Below, piece by piece: positions 1 through 11,323 of a DNA stretch of 64,000 bases. This stretch comes from Sulfurimonas sp. GTDB lineage: Bacteria > Campylobacterota > Campylobacteria > Campylobacterales > Sulfurimonadaceae. The stretch covers positions 62,001 to 126,000 of the forward strand of contig NZ_JABIOQ010000072.1 in assembly GCF_018698455.1 (NCBI RefSeq), given 5' to 3'. The notes under the pieces are model-generated. The model was not told where the DNA came from, made no database searches, and saw nothing but the letters and a program-made list of their open reading frames with translations. The translations under genes and the position numbers were made by a program. Numbering within the stretch: position 1 is the stretch's first letter; each line of letters begins with the position of its first letter.

Positions 1-2
1 TT

Positions 3-182
3 TCGTTTGATGCTTGTACTGCGATTAACGGTTGTACTGGTAATGATGCAGTTACAGCAATGAACGATCACCTTAAAGTGGCTGGTAAAACATACAATGT
101 GACTATTAGTATCTCAGGTATTAATCCAGCAGAGTTAGCAACGAACTATACAACGATTACTGGTACTATTACAACAAAATAA
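3..182 (+). CDS. C-terminal end of an unidentified secreted/pilin-like protein (partial, starts before window)
   Basis: Open frame from base 3: SFDACTAINGCTGNDAVTAMNDHLKVAGKTYNVTISISGINPAELATNYTTITGTITTK, stop TAA at 180-182. Confidence 0.5.
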   Translation, partial: SFDACTAINGCTGNDAVTAMNDHLKVAGKTYNVTISISGINPAELATNYTTITGTITTK

Positions 183-192
183 TGCCTTTGTA

Positions 193-217
193 AAAAAGAG
201 AGGAAACTCTCTTTTTT
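193..217 (+). terminator. Rho-independent terminator
   Basis: AGAGAG-GAAA-CTCTCT hairpin followed by T-run directly after the upstream stop. Confidence 0.8.
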
Positions 218-345
218 ATTTCTCCCTCCAAGATATTTAGATTCTTCAAATTTTATTCCATAAAAAATATAACAAATTGACATATTTTTAATATAATAAT
301 CAAAAATTACATATAATTATAAAAATTAAAACAAGTGAGCCCAAG

Positions 346-1407
346 ATGGATGCAAATAAACAAAAATCATTAGACTTAGCGATGAAACAAATAGATAAAG
401 CTTTTGGAAAAGGTGCATTAATGCGTCTTGGCGACAAGGACATCCAACCGATGAAATCAATAAGTACAGGTTCAATTGGACTTGACTTAGCACTTGGCAT
501 AGGTGGTATTCCTCAAGGGCGTGTTATAGAAATATATGGTCCTGAGAGTTCTGGAAAAACAACTTTAGCACTTCAAATTACAGCTGAGTGCCAAAAGAAT
601 GATGGTGTATGCGCATTTATTGATGCTGAGCATGCACTTGATGTTTTATATGCTAAAAACCTTGGGGTAGATGTAGAGAATCTTCTAGTTTCTCAACCAG
701 ACTATGGAGAACAAGCTCTTGATATTGTTGAAACTATTGCAAGAAGTGGAGCAGTTGATTTAATAGTTGTCGATTCTGTTGCAGCACTTACTCCAAAGGT
801 TGAACTTGAAGGTGAAATGACAGACCAGCAAGTAGGTGTCCAAGCTCGTCTAATGTCAAAAGCACTTCGTAAACTTACGGGTGTTCTTAGTAAAATGAGC
901 TGTACAGTTATATTTATCAATCAACTTCGTATGAAAATTGGAATGATGGGTTATGGTTCACCTGAGACTACTACCGGAGGTAATGCACTTAAGTTTTATG
1001 CATCTGTTCGTATTGACGTGAGAAGAATTGCAGCACTTAAGCAAGGTGAAAATAACATTGGTAACCGTGTTAAAGCAAAAGTTATTAAAAATAAAGTTGC
1101 ACCTCCATTCCGTCAAGCAGAGTTCGACATTATGTTTGGAGAAGGAATTTCTAAAGAGGGTGAGCTAGTTGACTACGGTGTGAAACTTGATGTTATCGAT
1201 AAAGCTGGAGCATGGTTTGCATATGAAGATAAAAAACTTGGTCAAGGTCGTGAAAATGTTAAACAAAAGTTTAAAGATGAACCAGCACTAGCCGCGGAAA
1301 TAGAAGAAAAAATCAAAGTTGCAATGGGAATTAGTGATGTAATGGTTATGGATGTATCAGAAATAAATGATTCTGATGCTGACTCTGATGCAGATAGCGA
1401 TGCTTAA
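346..1407 (+). CDS. recA: Recombinase RecA
   Basis: [10 protein letters not shown] Walker [19 protein letters not shown], full-length 353 aa with acidic [12 protein letters not shown] tail. Confidence 0.99.
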   Translation: MDANKQKSLDLAMKQIDKAFGKGALMRLGDKDIQPMKSISTGSIGLDLALGIGGIPQGRVIEIYGPESSGKTTLALQITAECQKNDGVCAFIDAEHALDVLYAKNLGVDVENLLVSQPDYGEQALDIVETIARSGAVDLIVVDSVAALTPKVELEGEMTDQQVGVQARLMSKALRKLTGVLSKMSCTVIFINQLRMKIGMMGYGSPETTTGGNALKFYASVRIDVRRIAALKQGENNIGNRVKAKVIKNKVAPPFRQAEFDIMFGEGISKEGELVDYGVKLDVIDKAGAWFAYEDKKLGQGRENVKQKFKDEPALAAEIEEKIKVAMGISDVMVMDVSEINDSDADSDADSDA

Positions 1408-1408
1408 G

Positions 1409-1436
1409 TAGATATCTTTATTATACTAGATATCTA
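1409..1436 (+). terminator. Possible hairpin after recA
   Basis: TAGATATCT ... TAGATATCTA inverted/direct repeat between recA and eno; no clear T-run. Confidence 0.3.
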
Positions 1437-1517
1437 AGATTTAATATTATTTAGATAAAATTACACTAATTAATAATATTTTATACCATTTTAGGTATTT
1501 GAAAATAAGGGTAATAG

Positions 1518-2786
1518 ATGTACATAGAAAATGTAAGTGCGATAGAAGTAATGGATTCACGTGGTAATCCAACAGTTAAGGCAACAGTAGAGTTAAGTGA
1601 TGGAACGATCGAAAGTGCAATAGTACCAAGTGGCGCAAGTACTGGTAAACGCGAAGCATTAGAACTTCGTGATGGTGATGAGCGTTATATGGGTAAAGGC
1701 GTTTTAAAAGCGGTTTCTCATGTTAATAACGAGCTTTCTGATGCTCTTATCGGTCAATCTCCATTTAATCAAGCTGTTGTTGATGCTATCATGAAAGAAG
1801 TTGATGGAACTGTGAACTATGGAAACCTTGGGGCTAACGCAGTTCTTGGTGTTTCTATGGCAGTTGCAAGATGTGCTGCTAAAAGTCTTGGCATGCCACT
1901 TTACCGTTACCTTGGTGGTGCAAACGCAATGACAATTCCTACACCAATGTTAAACATCATTAATGGTGGAAGCCATGCTGATAACTCTGTTGATTTTCAA
2001 GAATACATGATTGTTCCTGTAGGATTTGAAGATTTTGCAGAAGGTCTTCGTGCATCTGCTGAAGTTTACCATACTTTAAAAGGTATTTTAAAAGCTAAAA
2101 AACATAATACTGCTCTAGGTGATGAGGGTGGTTTTGCACCAGACCTTTCTTCAAATGAAGAGCCTATCCAAATTATTATGGAAGCAATTGAAAAAGCTGG
2201 ATATAAGCCTGGTGAACAAATTGGAATCGCTTTAGATGTAGCTGCTTCTGAAATTCTTGCAGAAGATGGTGGTTATAGACTAGAGTCTGAAAATCGTACA
2301 ATTACTTCTGCAGAGTTAGTTGATTATTATGTTGATTTATGTTCTAAATACCCTATAGTTTCTATAGAAGATGGTCTTAACGAAGATGATTGGGATGGTT
2401 TTAAACTAATGACAGAGAAGCTTGGTGACAAGATTCAAATCGTTGGGGATGACCTTTTTGTTACAAATGCCAACATATTAGCAAGAGGTATTAATGAAGG
2501 TATAGCTAACTCAATTCTTATTAAACCAAACCAAATTGGTTCAGTTTCTGAGACTATGCTTACTGTGCGTTTAGCACAACGTAATGGTTATACTTGTGTT
2601 ATGAGTCACCGTTCTGGTGAGAGTGAAGATGCATTTATTGCAGACTTCGCTGTAGCACTTAACTGTGGTCAAATTAAAACAGGTTCAACTGCACGTGGTG
2701 AGAGAACTGCTAAGTATAACCGATTGCTTGAAATAGAAAACGAAGTTGTATATGGTGAGTACTTAGGCACTGCACTTTTTAACTAA
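1518..2786 (+). CDS. eno: Enolase
   Basis: [43 protein letters not shown]. Confidence 0.99.
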   Translation: MYIENVSAIEVMDSRGNPTVKATVELSDGTIESAIVPSGASTGKREALELRDGDERYMGKGVLKAVSHVNNELSDALIGQSPFNQAVVDAIMKEVDGTVNYGNLGANAVLGVSMAVARCAAKSLGMPLYRYLGGANAMTIPTPMLNIINGGSHADNSVDFQEYMIVPVGFEDFAEGLRASAEVYHTLKGILKAKKHNTALGDEGGFAPDLSSNEEPIQIIMEAIEKAGYKPGEQIGIALDVAASEILAEDGGYRLESENRTITSAELVDYYVDLCSKYPIVSIEDGLNEDDWDGFKLMTEKLGDKIQIVGDDLFVTNANILARGINEGIANSILIKPNQIGSVSETMLTVRLAQRNGYTCVMSHRSGESEDAFIADFAVALNCGQIKTGSTARGERTAKYNRLLEIENEVVYGEYLGTALFN

Positions 2787-2794
2787 GTAATTTT

Positions 2795-3073
2795 ATGCAA
2801 ACAGAAGAACTTCTTGAAGAGATAGATACATCAGAGAGTGTAACTCAACGGTATCTAGGTCTCTCTTTAAGTAAGTTTTTCCTTCTTTTTTTTATAGTGA
2901 TATTTCTAGGAATTTACCTAGGTGTTTTACTTTATGGCACAAGTTCTTTAGAAGTACTTTTTGGACTTCAAGATTACAAAAGCTATCTTGAAGATGAAGT
3001 CTATAGACTTAAACTAGATAATGCTGAACTTCAGCGTGAATATTTTGAGTTAAAAGAGATTACAGCACAATAA
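2795..3073 (+). CDS. Single-TM small protein with C-terminal coiled coil (FtsB/DivIC-like architecture)
   Basis: One TM segment then YLEDEVYRLKLDNAELQREYFELKE coiled coil; sits between eno and an AMIN protein. Confidence 0.55.
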   Translation: MQTEELLEEIDTSESVTQRYLGLSLSKFFLLFFIVIFLGIYLGVLLYGTSSLEVLFGLQDYKSYLEDEVYRLKLDNAELQREYFELKEITAQ

Positions 3074-3097
3074 TTCATACAAATATTAGGATTTTTA

Positions 3098-3739
3098 ATG
3101 ATACGTTTTTTTATCTTTTTATTATTTATAATTAGTTTTGTTGATGCCAGAGAGAACCCTTTCTTCCCATCTGATGGTGAAGTGGACATGATAATTACTT
3201 CTAATCAGGTGAAAAAACTATCCCCATTGAAGCGTGTTGCTGTTACATTACCTTCTAGTGCAAGAACAATCCAAAGTATGACTATTACTTATAAAGACTT
3301 AGATGGTTCTATACATGATAAAAAAGAGATTCTGGGAAATTCTATAGACTGGCATATCCCTCTTTTCTTATCGCAAAATATTGACGACACTGCATCTAAC
3401 AAAAAGAAAGTGCCACTAAAAATAAAAACAAAGAAGTTTGTAAAGATAGCTACTTTAAAATTTATATCTTTGTATAGTAAAGATAATGAAATTAAAATTA
3501 CAACTAAAGATAAACTTTTGAGAAAGTTTCTTCTTGTAAAACCTCATAGAATTGTATGTGACTTTAGAAGAGAAATAGATATACGAAGTTATGAAAAGAA
3601 TGTAAAGAATGAAGGTTTAGTAACACGTGTCCGAGTAGGAAATCATAGTGGATATTACAGAGTTGTTATAGAACTTGATGGTTACTATAGATATAAGAGT
3701 AAGAAAATAGCTGATGGATATATATTTTCATTACTGTAA
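3098..3739 (+). CDS. AMIN-domain periplasmic protein
   Basis: Signal peptide; C-terminal KPHRIVCDFRREI..VTRVRVGNHSGYYRVVIELDG typical of AMIN. Confidence 0.75.
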   Translation: MIRFFIFLLFIISFVDARENPFFPSDGEVDMIITSNQVKKLSPLKRVAVTLPSSARTIQSMTITYKDLDGSIHDKKEILGNSIDWHIPLFLSQNIDDTASNKKKVPLKIKTKKFVKIATLKFISLYSKDNEIKITTKDKLLRKFLLVKPHRIVCDFRREIDIRSYEKNVKNEGLVTRVRVGNHSGYYRVVIELDGYYRYKSKKIADGYIFSLL

Positions 3740-3761
3740 ATAATATAATTTTGGAGCAAAG

Positions 3762-4430
3762 ATGAGATATATATTTTTATGTTTATTAATAAGTTTAAAT
3801 ATTTTTGCACTTGAGATAAAACCTTTATATAAAGCTTCAGTTATTCCAAAAAATATGACTGTAAAAGTAAAAAAGGAAAGATTTTTTGCACTAATGGTTT
3901 CTCCCATACAAAAAGTACATAAAGAATTATTAGTTGAATTTCAAGATGTGAAGTCAAGCCTTAAACTAGGCATAAACCAAGCTAGAATTGAAGTTTTAAA
4001 GAAAGAGTACAAAGTCACAAGCGATAAAGCACTTTTAAAAGCACTTAAACCACATTCCCCAAGTATAGTTCTTGCTCAAGCTGCTATGGAAAGTGCATGG
4101 GCGACTTCAAGGTTTTTTAGACAGGCAAATAATGTCTTTGGAATGTGGAGCTCAAATAAAAACCAACCTCGTATAGCTGCTGGTGAAAAACGTGGTGGGA
4201 CTAAAACTATTTGGTTACGCAAGTTTTCATCTTTAGAAGAGTCAGTGAGAGAATATTATAAGGTGATGGGAAGAGGACGAGCATATAAAAACTTTAGAGA
4301 GTATAGATATGACAGTAATGATGTTTTTATAATTATAAATGGCTTAGATAAATATTCAGAAATTGGTAAAAAGTACATTAAAGAGCTTGGAAGTATGATA
4401 CGATATAACAAATTAATGAAGTACGATTAG
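3762..4430 (+). CDS. Bax-like glucosaminidase
   Basis: Signal peptide; LAQAAMESAWATSRFFRQANNVFGMWSS, typical of the glucosaminidase/Bax family. Confidence 0.85.
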   Translation: MRYIFLCLLISLNIFALEIKPLYKASVIPKNMTVKVKKERFFALMVSPIQKVHKELLVEFQDVKSSLKLGINQARIEVLKKEYKVTSDKALLKALKPHSPSIVLAQAAMESAWATSRFFRQANNVFGMWSSNKNQPRIAAGEKRGGTKTIWLRKFSSLEESVREYYKVMGRGRAYKNFREYRYDSNDVFIIINGLDKYSEIGKKYIKELGSMIRYNKLMKYD

Positions 4431-4437
4431 GTTTATA

Positions 4438-5766
4438 ATGAATAAACTAACTGAGTATCTTCAATCTCACGATTTAAGTGAGATACATCCCTCAAAAATT
4501 GCAAAAATTCTTAAAGAATTTGATGATGAAGAATTTACGCAAGCCCTAACACTTGTCCCAAAAGATTTACTCGGGGATGTTGCATTAGCACTTCCTGATA
4601 GACTATTTGATGATTTAGTAGAGTCTTTAAGTGTAGATGAGATATCACATGCTGTAACTGAACTTGAGTCTGATGACCAGGCTGAGTTTATGCAAGAGCT
4701 TACCGAACTTGATGAGGAAAAAGCTTTTGAAGTATTTCAAACACTTCATGAAGATGATCAAAAAGAGATACGCAGACTTCATAACTATGACGAAAGTGAA
4801 GCTGGTTCTCATATGCAGTTCGAGCTTTTTACAGCCTACAAAGATGAAATTGTTACAGATGTAATAAAGAGATTTGCAAGATTACGTAAAGAAAATACGA
4901 TTGAGAATGTACAAAATCTTTTTATCAAAAACAAAGATAATAGATTGGAATATGCAGTTGGGCTAGACGATCTATTAATTTTTGACTTTACTAAAACAGT
5001 AAAGGAAAATATCGATACTTCTGATGAGAGTTTCGAACCTATATTTGCTAAAGATACAGATCCCATTAAAGATGTTGTTCATACTTTTGAAGAGTATGAC
5101 CTCTCAGTTTTGGCTATTGTTAATGATTACGGTGTTTTACTGGGTAGAATTACTTCAGATGATATATATGACATCATTAACGAGCATGCAACTGAACAGA
5201 TGTACAACCTTGCTGGGGTTGATGATGAAGCTGAAGAAGATGATGAAATATTTTTAGCAGGCAAAAAGCGTGCCGTTTGGCTTCTTTTTAATCTTTTGAC
5301 AGCGGTCATTGCTTCAGCTGTTATTGGTATATTTTCTGAGACACTTCAAAACATGGTTGCTCTTGCTGTATTAATGCCTATTGTAGCCTCTATGGGCGGT
5401 AATGCAGGGACTCAAACTCTAACAGTTGTGGTACGGCAGTTAGCTCTTGGGGACATCAGTACTGGTGATGCAAAGAGAACAATCAAAAAAGAAGTAACAA
5501 TCTCTCTATTAAACGGAGTCTTCTTCGCTATAATAGTGGGAATTATAGCTACAATCTGGTATGACAAGGGAATGTTAGGTGTTGTAATAGCACTTAGCAT
5601 GCTTATAAATCTTTTTATGGCTGGTATTTTTGGTGCATCTGTACCACTTATACTTAAGCGTTTAGACATAGATCCTGCCATAGGCAGTACAGTTATACTT
5701 ACAACGGTGACAGATGTTGTAGGTTTTTTTAGTTTTCTGGCACTCGCTACATATATATTATTTTAA
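4438..5766 (+). CDS. mgtE: Magnesium transporter MgtE
   Basis: MgtE N-domain, CBS region, TM region with MPIVASMGGNAGTQTLTVVVRQLALG. Confidence 0.95.
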   Translation: MNKLTEYLQSHDLSEIHPSKIAKILKEFDDEEFTQALTLVPKDLLGDVALALPDRLFDDLVESLSVDEISHAVTELESDDQAEFMQELTELDEEKAFEVFQTLHEDDQKEIRRLHNYDESEAGSHMQFELFTAYKDEIVTDVIKRFARLRKENTIENVQNLFIKNKDNRLEYAVGLDDLLIFDFTKTVKENIDTSDESFEPIFAKDTDPIKDVVHTFEEYDLSVLAIVNDYGVLLGRITSDDIYDIINEHATEQMYNLAGVDDEAEEDDEIFLAGKKRAVWLLFNLLTAVIASAVIGIFSETLQNMVALAVLMPIVASMGGNAGTQTLTVVVRQLALGDISTGDAKRTIKKEVTISLLNGVFFAIIVGIIATIWYDKGMLGVVIALSMLINLFMAGIFGASVPLILKRLDIDPAIGSTVILTTVTDVVGFFSFLALATYILF

Positions 5767-5780
5767 GGAAATTGTAAACA

Positions 5781-6824
5781 TTGAGTCTCTTAATACTATT
5801 TTTTATCTTATCAGTTGGAATATCATTTCTCTGTTCTGTTTTGGAGTCGGTACTCCTTTCTACTAACATGTCTTATATCGCTGTTCTTGAAAGGGAACGA
5901 CCCGCTGCCGGACATCTCTTACGAATGCAAAAAGAAAACATAAATAAATCTCTCTCGGGAATTTTAATACTAAATACAATTGCACATACACTTGGTGCAG
6001 CTGCAGTTGGTGCTCAGGCTGCTTTAGTTTTTGGAAATGATGCTGTTGTGATTGTTTCTGTTGTTTTAACATTTGCTATTTTATTTCTCTCTGAGATTAT
6101 TCCAAAAACTATAGGGGCAATTTACTGGAAGAAGCTAGCACCATTAGCTTCTCAGTTTATAAGAATCCTTATCTGGATTACTTACCCGATTATACTTACG
6201 ACCTTAGCAGTAACCAATAAAATTTCAAATGGAAATGATGATGCAAACTCACTTACTAAAGAGGAACTCTTAGAGAGTATGCTTCAAAGTGAAGATGATG
6301 GTGTCATTGATGAGAAAGAATCAGATGTAATAGAGAATATTTTAAATCTTAATAATATTAAAATTGCAGAGGTGTTGACACCTAGAAGTGTTGTTTTTGG
6401 AATTGATGAGAGCATGACAATAAAAGAAGTTGTTAACACTCAAGAAGAAATCTTTAGATTTTCTCGTATTCCTGTTTTTAATGGAAGTATAGAGGAAGTG
6501 ACAGGTTTAGTACTTACTAAAAAGATATTCAAGCAAGCACTTGTTGATGATAGTGTAACACTAGCCAGTATCAAAAAAGATATTTTTTCCATAAATGAGA
6601 ATGTTCCAGTGGGTAAAGCATTAGATAGATTCATTAACAAAAAAGATCATATGTTTTTAGTGATGGATAACTATGATCAAACAGAGGGAATCATAACACT
6701 TGAAGATTGTGTAGAAACAATCTTAGGTGTTGAAATAGTAGATGAAAGTGATACAACAATAGATATGCGTGAATTAGCAAAGAGAAAAATGAAACTTAAA
6801 CGCAAAGAAAGAGCAGAGAACTAA
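5781..6824 (+). CDS. CNNM/CorC hemolysin-family transporter (TTG start)
   Basis: DUF21 TM domain followed by CBS pair (LTPRSVVFGIDESMTIKEVV..., TLEDCVETILGVEIVDESD). Confidence 0.9.
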   Translation: MSLLILFFILSVGISFLCSVLESVLLSTNMSYIAVLERERPAAGHLLRMQKENINKSLSGILILNTIAHTLGAAAVGAQAALVFGNDAVVIVSVVLTFAILFLSEIIPKTIGAIYWKKLAPLASQFIRILIWITYPIILTTLAVTNKISNGNDDANSLTKEELLESMLQSEDDGVIDEKESDVIENILNLNNIKIAEVLTPRSVVFGIDESMTIKEVVNTQEEIFRFSRIPVFNGSIEEVTGLVLTKKIFKQALVDDSVTLASIKKDIFSINENVPVGKALDRFINKKDHMFLVMDNYDQTEGIITLEDCVETILGVEIVDESDTTIDMRELAKRKMKLKRKERAEN

Positions 6825-6828
6825 ACAT

Positions 6829-7707
6829 TTAATCAAATTTTGTGTTAATAAAGTATACTGCGATTATACTTATAAGCCCACCTATAACAATGTGAAGTTG
6901 GATACTTTCATCAAGAACTAGCCAAGCAGTCAAAAGAGCAAATATTGGAACTAAAAACATAAACGAACTTGTTCTTTGACTCCCTAGTTTTCCCGATGCC
7001 ATAAAAAAGATAGTTGTGGCAATAGTCTGACCAAAAATAGCGAGATAAACGAGTGCTAACCAAAATACATAATCCTGATTAAACACACTTAATAAATCAG
7101 AATCATAAGCATATATAAACGCAGCGATAGTAGCTACAATAGAAATGAAAAAACTGTAGTGAATGGGATGAATATATGCATGAGAGCGTTGAGAGAATAT
7201 AGTCACAAATGCCCAGAATAGAGCAGATAAGGCGAAGTAGATATTTGAGCCCTGTAAGAAAAGGTCGACATCATTTAATTCTAAAATCACAAAACCACCT
7301 ACTAGCCCGAGAAAAAGACCAATGTACTGATGTTTTTGTATAGCTTTACTAAGAAGTAGCGCAACGATAAGAAAGGTTAAAAGAGGAGATAGGGAGGTTA
7401 TGATGACACTTCCCGCACCTGCTAGACCATGTTTTACAGCAATAAATGAAGAAACCATAAATGCAATGTTGAGTGCAGAACTTCCAAAAATGTACTTTAG
7501 GGCACCTCTATTAAGGATTATGGGTTTTTTGAAAAAGTAAAGAATAGGGATAAACGCAAGACTCATAAGAAAAAAACGCCAAAATATAATGATATCCATT
7601 GGCATATTTATAGTGAGTATTTTAAGTGCAGTCCAGCCTCCACCCCAAAAGAGCATGGCTAGAACAAGTAGCCATGAGTAGAGTCTATCTTCGTTTTTCA
7701 GATTCAT
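6829..7707 (-). CDS. EamA/DMT-superfamily transporter
   Basis: About 10 TM segments, EamA pattern (LFWGGGWTALKI..., LDESIQLHIVIGGLISIIAVYFI). Confidence 0.85.
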   Translation of the reverse strand: MNLKNEDRLYSWLLVLAMLFWGGGWTALKILTINMPMDIIIFWRFFLMSLAFIPILYFFKKPIILNRGALKYIFGSSALNIAFMVSSFIAVKHGLAGAGSVIITSLSPLLTFLIVALLLSKAIQKHQYIGLFLGLVGGFVILELNDVDLFLQGSNIYFALSALFWAFVTIFSQRSHAYIHPIHYSFFISIVATIAAFIYAYDSDLLSVFNQDYVFWLALVYLAIFGQTIATTIFFMASGKLGSQRTSSFMFLVPIFALLTAWLVLDESIQLHIVIGGLISIIAVYFINTKFD

Positions 7708-8896
7708 CTATAATTTTAGTAATTATAAGATCAGAGGTTACATTAAGTGAGGTTCTACACATATCTAAGATTCTGTCTACAGCTACAATGAGAGCCATAT
7801 ACTCCACAGGAAGCCCAATCTGGTTAAGGATAACTACCATCATAACAAGTGAAGCACTCGGAAGTGCTGCAACCCCTACACTTAAAGCAACAACAGTAAT
7901 TCCTAAGAGAACCTGATCGCCAAATGAGAGAGCAACTCCGGCTAGATTTGCTATATAGAGTACAGCAACTGTAAGATAAGCAGCAGTACCATCCATAGAA
8001 ACTGTTGCTCCCAATGGAAGCACAAAGGAGGCATTCTTTTTCTCAACACCACCAATTTCTTCAACAACTCTCAGAGATACTGGAAGAGTTGCTGCCGATG
8101 AAGCTGTAGAAAATGCCATAATTGGAGCCTCTCTTACTAGGGATAGATATTTATAAGGATTTACTTTTGTAAAGAATCTAAGGACTGCTGGAAGTGTAAA
8201 TAGTGCATGAAATAGGATTACACCCACAACAAGAAGGACATATTTATAAAGTCCAAAAATAACTTCTATCCCTTGTTCGGCAATAACATAAGAGATAAGT
8301 GAGAAAACACCAATGGGAGTTATTAAGATGACCCACCCAGCCATCCTAAGCATAGCTTCGCTTACAGAAGTGAAGAGATTTACTAAAGGCTCTTGTTGTT
8401 TTTGGGAGAGATATAAAGAGGCGATACCAAAAAGAATAGCAAAAACGATGATTTGCATCATGGCTCCGCTACTAAGAGCATGAAAAATGTTTGTTGGGAT
8501 AAATGAGAGTATCATGGATTCAAAAGAGAAAGGTGCAATAGTCGCAGCCTTTGCAAATTCTAATCCTTCATTACTTACTTGCTCCCCGATATTAAAGAGA
8601 TTCATCGCTATGATAGCTGTTAGAACAGCTATAGCCGTTGTAAGGAGATAAAGTCCTATGGTTTTTAGACCCATATTTTTAAGATGTTCTATAGAGCCTA
8701 AACCTAAAATGGCAATATAAATGCTTGAAAAAACAAGAGGGACAACAAGCATTTTTAAGAAGTACACAAAAGCACTTCCTATAACTTTTTGCTGGAGTGC
8801 TATTTCAGGTAGAAAGCTTCCAAAGAGAGCTCCCAAAATAATTCCTAGTAGTACAAGAGTATTTGTCGTCGAATATTTTTTTATTTTTTGAATCAC
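7685..8896 (-). CDS. Dicarboxylate/amino acid:cation symporter (DAACS)
   Basis: FSTASSAATLPVSL and LPLGATVSMDGTA signature motifs. Confidence 0.93.
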   Translation of the reverse strand: MIQKIKKYSTTNTLVLLGIILGALFGSFLPEIALQQKVIGSAFVYFLKMLVVPLVFSSIYIAILGLGSIEHLKNMGLKTIGLYLLTTAIAVLTAIIAMNLFNIGEQVSNEGLEFAKAATIAPFSFESMILSFIPTNIFHALSSGAMMQIIVFAILFGIASLYLSQKQQEPLVNLFTSVSEAMLRMAGWVILITPIGVFSLISYVIAEQGIEVIFGLYKYVLLVVGVILFHALFTLPAVLRFFTKVNPYKYLSLVREAPIMAFSTASSAATLPVSLRVVEEIGGVEKKNASFVLPLGATVSMDGTAAYLTVAVLYIANLAGVALSFGDQVLLGITVVALSVGVAALPSASLVMMVVILNQIGLPVEYMALIVAVDRILDMCRTSLNVTSDLIITKIIDESEKRR

Positions 8897-8933
8897 TATG
8901 AGCCTTTTATGTAGTAGTGTATATTAGCATAAA

Positions 8934-10730
8934 CTAGAGTAAATTCTTTTTGATCCAGTAAGATAGGACATATAATCCCCAAACATGTTGTTTAAACTTA
9001 CCTGTTGAGGCTCCTTGGACATATTCATCTAGTTTATCGCGTTTAAAGAAACCAGTCTGCTCATTCACTTCATGAATGAGTTCTAATTTACCCGAGTTTA
9101 CTAAATACTCCATGTAAGGATTAGAAAATCCTTTTTTCTTGCGTTTGAGTATACTTTCATCTAGATGAGGTTGCATTATTTTTTTGAGAAGTGACTTAGT
9201 CACACCATCTTCATACTTTAATTTTGGAGAAAGAGAAAAGAGAGTGTTTACAAGTTTATGGTCTAAAAATGGGGTGCGAGATTCTATGGAGTGAGCCATA
9301 CTCACCCGGTCGAGTTTTGTTAAAAAGTGCTCGGCCTGAAAAAGATTGAGGTCAATGTATGAGTACCAAGAACTTTCATCTGTATGTTCTGAAGCATCAA
9401 ATCTATCTCTATATGGTTGAAGATATTTAAGTGATTGATTATCTTTAACATTTCGTTTAAGAAGAAAGTTTTTCTGTAGGTCTGTAAATTTCTCTCCTGA
9501 AGTACGAAAGAGTAGGGTGTCATCGAAGATACGTTTATACCATTCCCACTCACGGTTTTGAGAGTAGTTAGCTCTAAAGTAGTTTTTGAGCCAACTTTTA
9601 TGGGCAAGTTCTTGTGTCTTTTGGATGTCTAGGTACTCAAAATATTCTCGATAGCCTAAAAAGAGTTCATCACTTCCCTCACCACTAAGAACAACCTTAT
9701 ATCCATCTTTTTTAATCTCGCCAAAAAGAAGATACAGAGGTATGGAAGCGGGGTCGTTTAATGGTTCATCGAGTGAGTCCAAAACACTATCCATCGCATT
9801 TATAAACTGATGTTCATCTATCTCAATTTCTTTGTTGTTTAGACCTATGAGCTTAGCACTCTCCCTTGCATTGTCTCTCTCATCATACTTACTAAACTCT
9901 TTATACCCTAAAGTATAAGTTTGGAGTGGCTTACCAAACTCTTTTGCATAGTAGTTTATCGTGGCACTGTCTATTCCACCTGAGAGGAGTGAAGCCATTG
10001 GAACATCAGAACTTAAACGCAGGGAAATAGACTCTTTTAAAGTTTCTTCCAACTTAGAAATAGCTTCATCTGCATTGGTGATAATATTTGGAGGAGTATG
10101 GATGTCATAATATCTTTTTATCTCGACTTGATTGTTCTTGAGTTTTAAATACTCACCTGCAGCTAACTTTTTTATGCCTTTATAAAATGTATAAGGAGGT
10201 GTTGGTGCTAAAAATGAGAGATAAGAGAGGAGGGCATCATCATCAAGTTCTTTCTTCGCTAAAAATGGAGTCAATGCTTTTATCTCAGATGCAAAAACAA
10301 AAGAGCTATTGTGAAGATAGAAAAGTGGTTTCTTACCAAGTCTATCACGAAAAAGGTATAAGGTGTCATTGTCGAGGAGTGCTATTGCGAACATCCCTCG
10401 TAAATGCTGGACAAAATCAACTCCCCATTTAAGATAAGCGGCTATGATAACTTCACTATCACTTTGTGTTTGGTAGTCGTACCCCAACTCTTTTTTGAGT
10501 TCTTTGAAGTTGTATATTTCTCCATTAAAAGAGAGTAAAATGTTTTTATGCTGTAATGGCTGATGTGCACTGTGATGAGTGTCTTGTATACTCAAACGCT
10601 GGTGTGCAAAAAAGAGGTTTTCTTTTTGGATGATGCCACAATTGTCTGGTCCACGGTGTGCTAAACGCGACAGCGCATCTTTAGCAGTAGTATCGTTATA
10701 TGCACCAACTATTCCAAATATACCACACAT
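8934..10730 (-). CDS. asnB: Glutamine-hydrolysing asparagine synthase
   Basis: N-terminal MCGIFGIVG Ntn hydrolase; SLLSGGIDSATI PP-loop; SGEGSDELFLGY. Confidence 0.95.
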   Translation of the reverse strand: MCGIFGIVGAYNDTTAKDALSRLAHRGPDNCGIIQKENLFFAHQRLSIQDTHHSAHQPLQHKNILLSFNGEIYNFKELKKELGYDYQTQSDSEVIIAAYLKWGVDFVQHLRGMFAIALLDNDTLYLFRDRLGKKPLFYLHNSSFVFASEIKALTPFLAKKELDDDALLSYLSFLAPTPPYTFYKGIKKLAAGEYLKLKNNQVEIKRYYDIHTPPNIITNADEAISKLEETLKESISLRLSSDVPMASLLSGGIDSATINYYAKEFGKPLQTYTLGYKEFSKYDERDNARESAKLIGLNNKEIEIDEHQFINAMDSVLDSLDEPLNDPASIPLYLLFGEIKKDGYKVVLSGEGSDELFLGYREYFEYLDIQKTQELAHKSWLKNYFRANYSQNREWEWYKRIFDDTLLFRTSGEKFTDLQKNFLLKRNVKDNQSLKYLQPYRDRFDASEHTDESSWYSYIDLNLFQAEHFLTKLDRVSMAHSIESRTPFLDHKLVNTLFSLSPKLKYEDGVTKSLLKKIMQPHLDESILKRKKKGFSNPYMEYLVNSGKLELIHEVNEQTGFFKRDKLDEYVQGASTGKFKQHVWGLYVLSYWIKKNLL

Positions 10731-11311
10731 TATCTATAAAAGCCTAGAGTGATATCATTTTGGATGTAGTCTTTTGCTTCTCGCTTTGTTGTAACATTGA
10801 GGGTGAGGAGCATGTCTTTTAGTTGAGAGGGTTTTATATAATTGTATGTTTCACTCTCTGTTTCACCATATAAGGCATTGAAAATAAAGCCAACTCTAGA
10901 AGATGCATAACAGTTTTGTATGAACTGGTAGGACTCAAATGGTGTCAGAACATTTAGCGCACCACTGCAGATATAATAATCCGCTGTTGGAAGTTGTTGG
11001 GTACATATATTAGCATGAATAATTTCTTGACCTGTTGCGTTTGAAGCGATAGAGTGCATATCTGTGAGCGAATCAATGCCGATGTACTTTTTTGGAACTC
11101 TTTTTTTCTTGAGTAAATAATGATAAAAGTCTCCAAAACCACAACCTGCATCAACAATAGTAAAGTCAGTTAAATCTTTTGGTAGAAAATCAAGAATCAT
11201 CTTAAAACGAAGAAGTTGATTTTCCTTTGAAGCCCAGTTAACACCTTTGGCAGTTATTCCATGCTTTTTAATTGCACTAGAATAAAATGTTACATCATCA
11301 ATTAAGGGCAT
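10730..11311 (-). CDS. SAM-dependent methyltransferase
   Basis: FTIVDAGCGFGDFYHYL SAM-binding motif; adjacent to asnB. Confidence 0.75.
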   Translation of the reverse strand: MPLIDDVTFYSSAIKKHGITAKGVNWASKENQLLRFKMILDFLPKDLTDFTIVDAGCGFGDFYHYLLKKKRVPKKYIGIDSLTDMHSIASNATGQEIIHANICTQQLPTADYYICSGALNVLTPFESYQFIQNCYASSRVGFIFNALYGETESETYNYIKPSQLKDMLLTLNVTTKREAKDYIQNDITLGFYR

Positions 11312-11323
11312 GAAAAATTCTCT

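Noticed and set aside
1370-1405. [12 protein letters not shown] repeat at RecA C-terminus
   Set aside because: An acidic C-terminal tail is a normal RecA feature; three short repeats are not enough to claim anything unusual.
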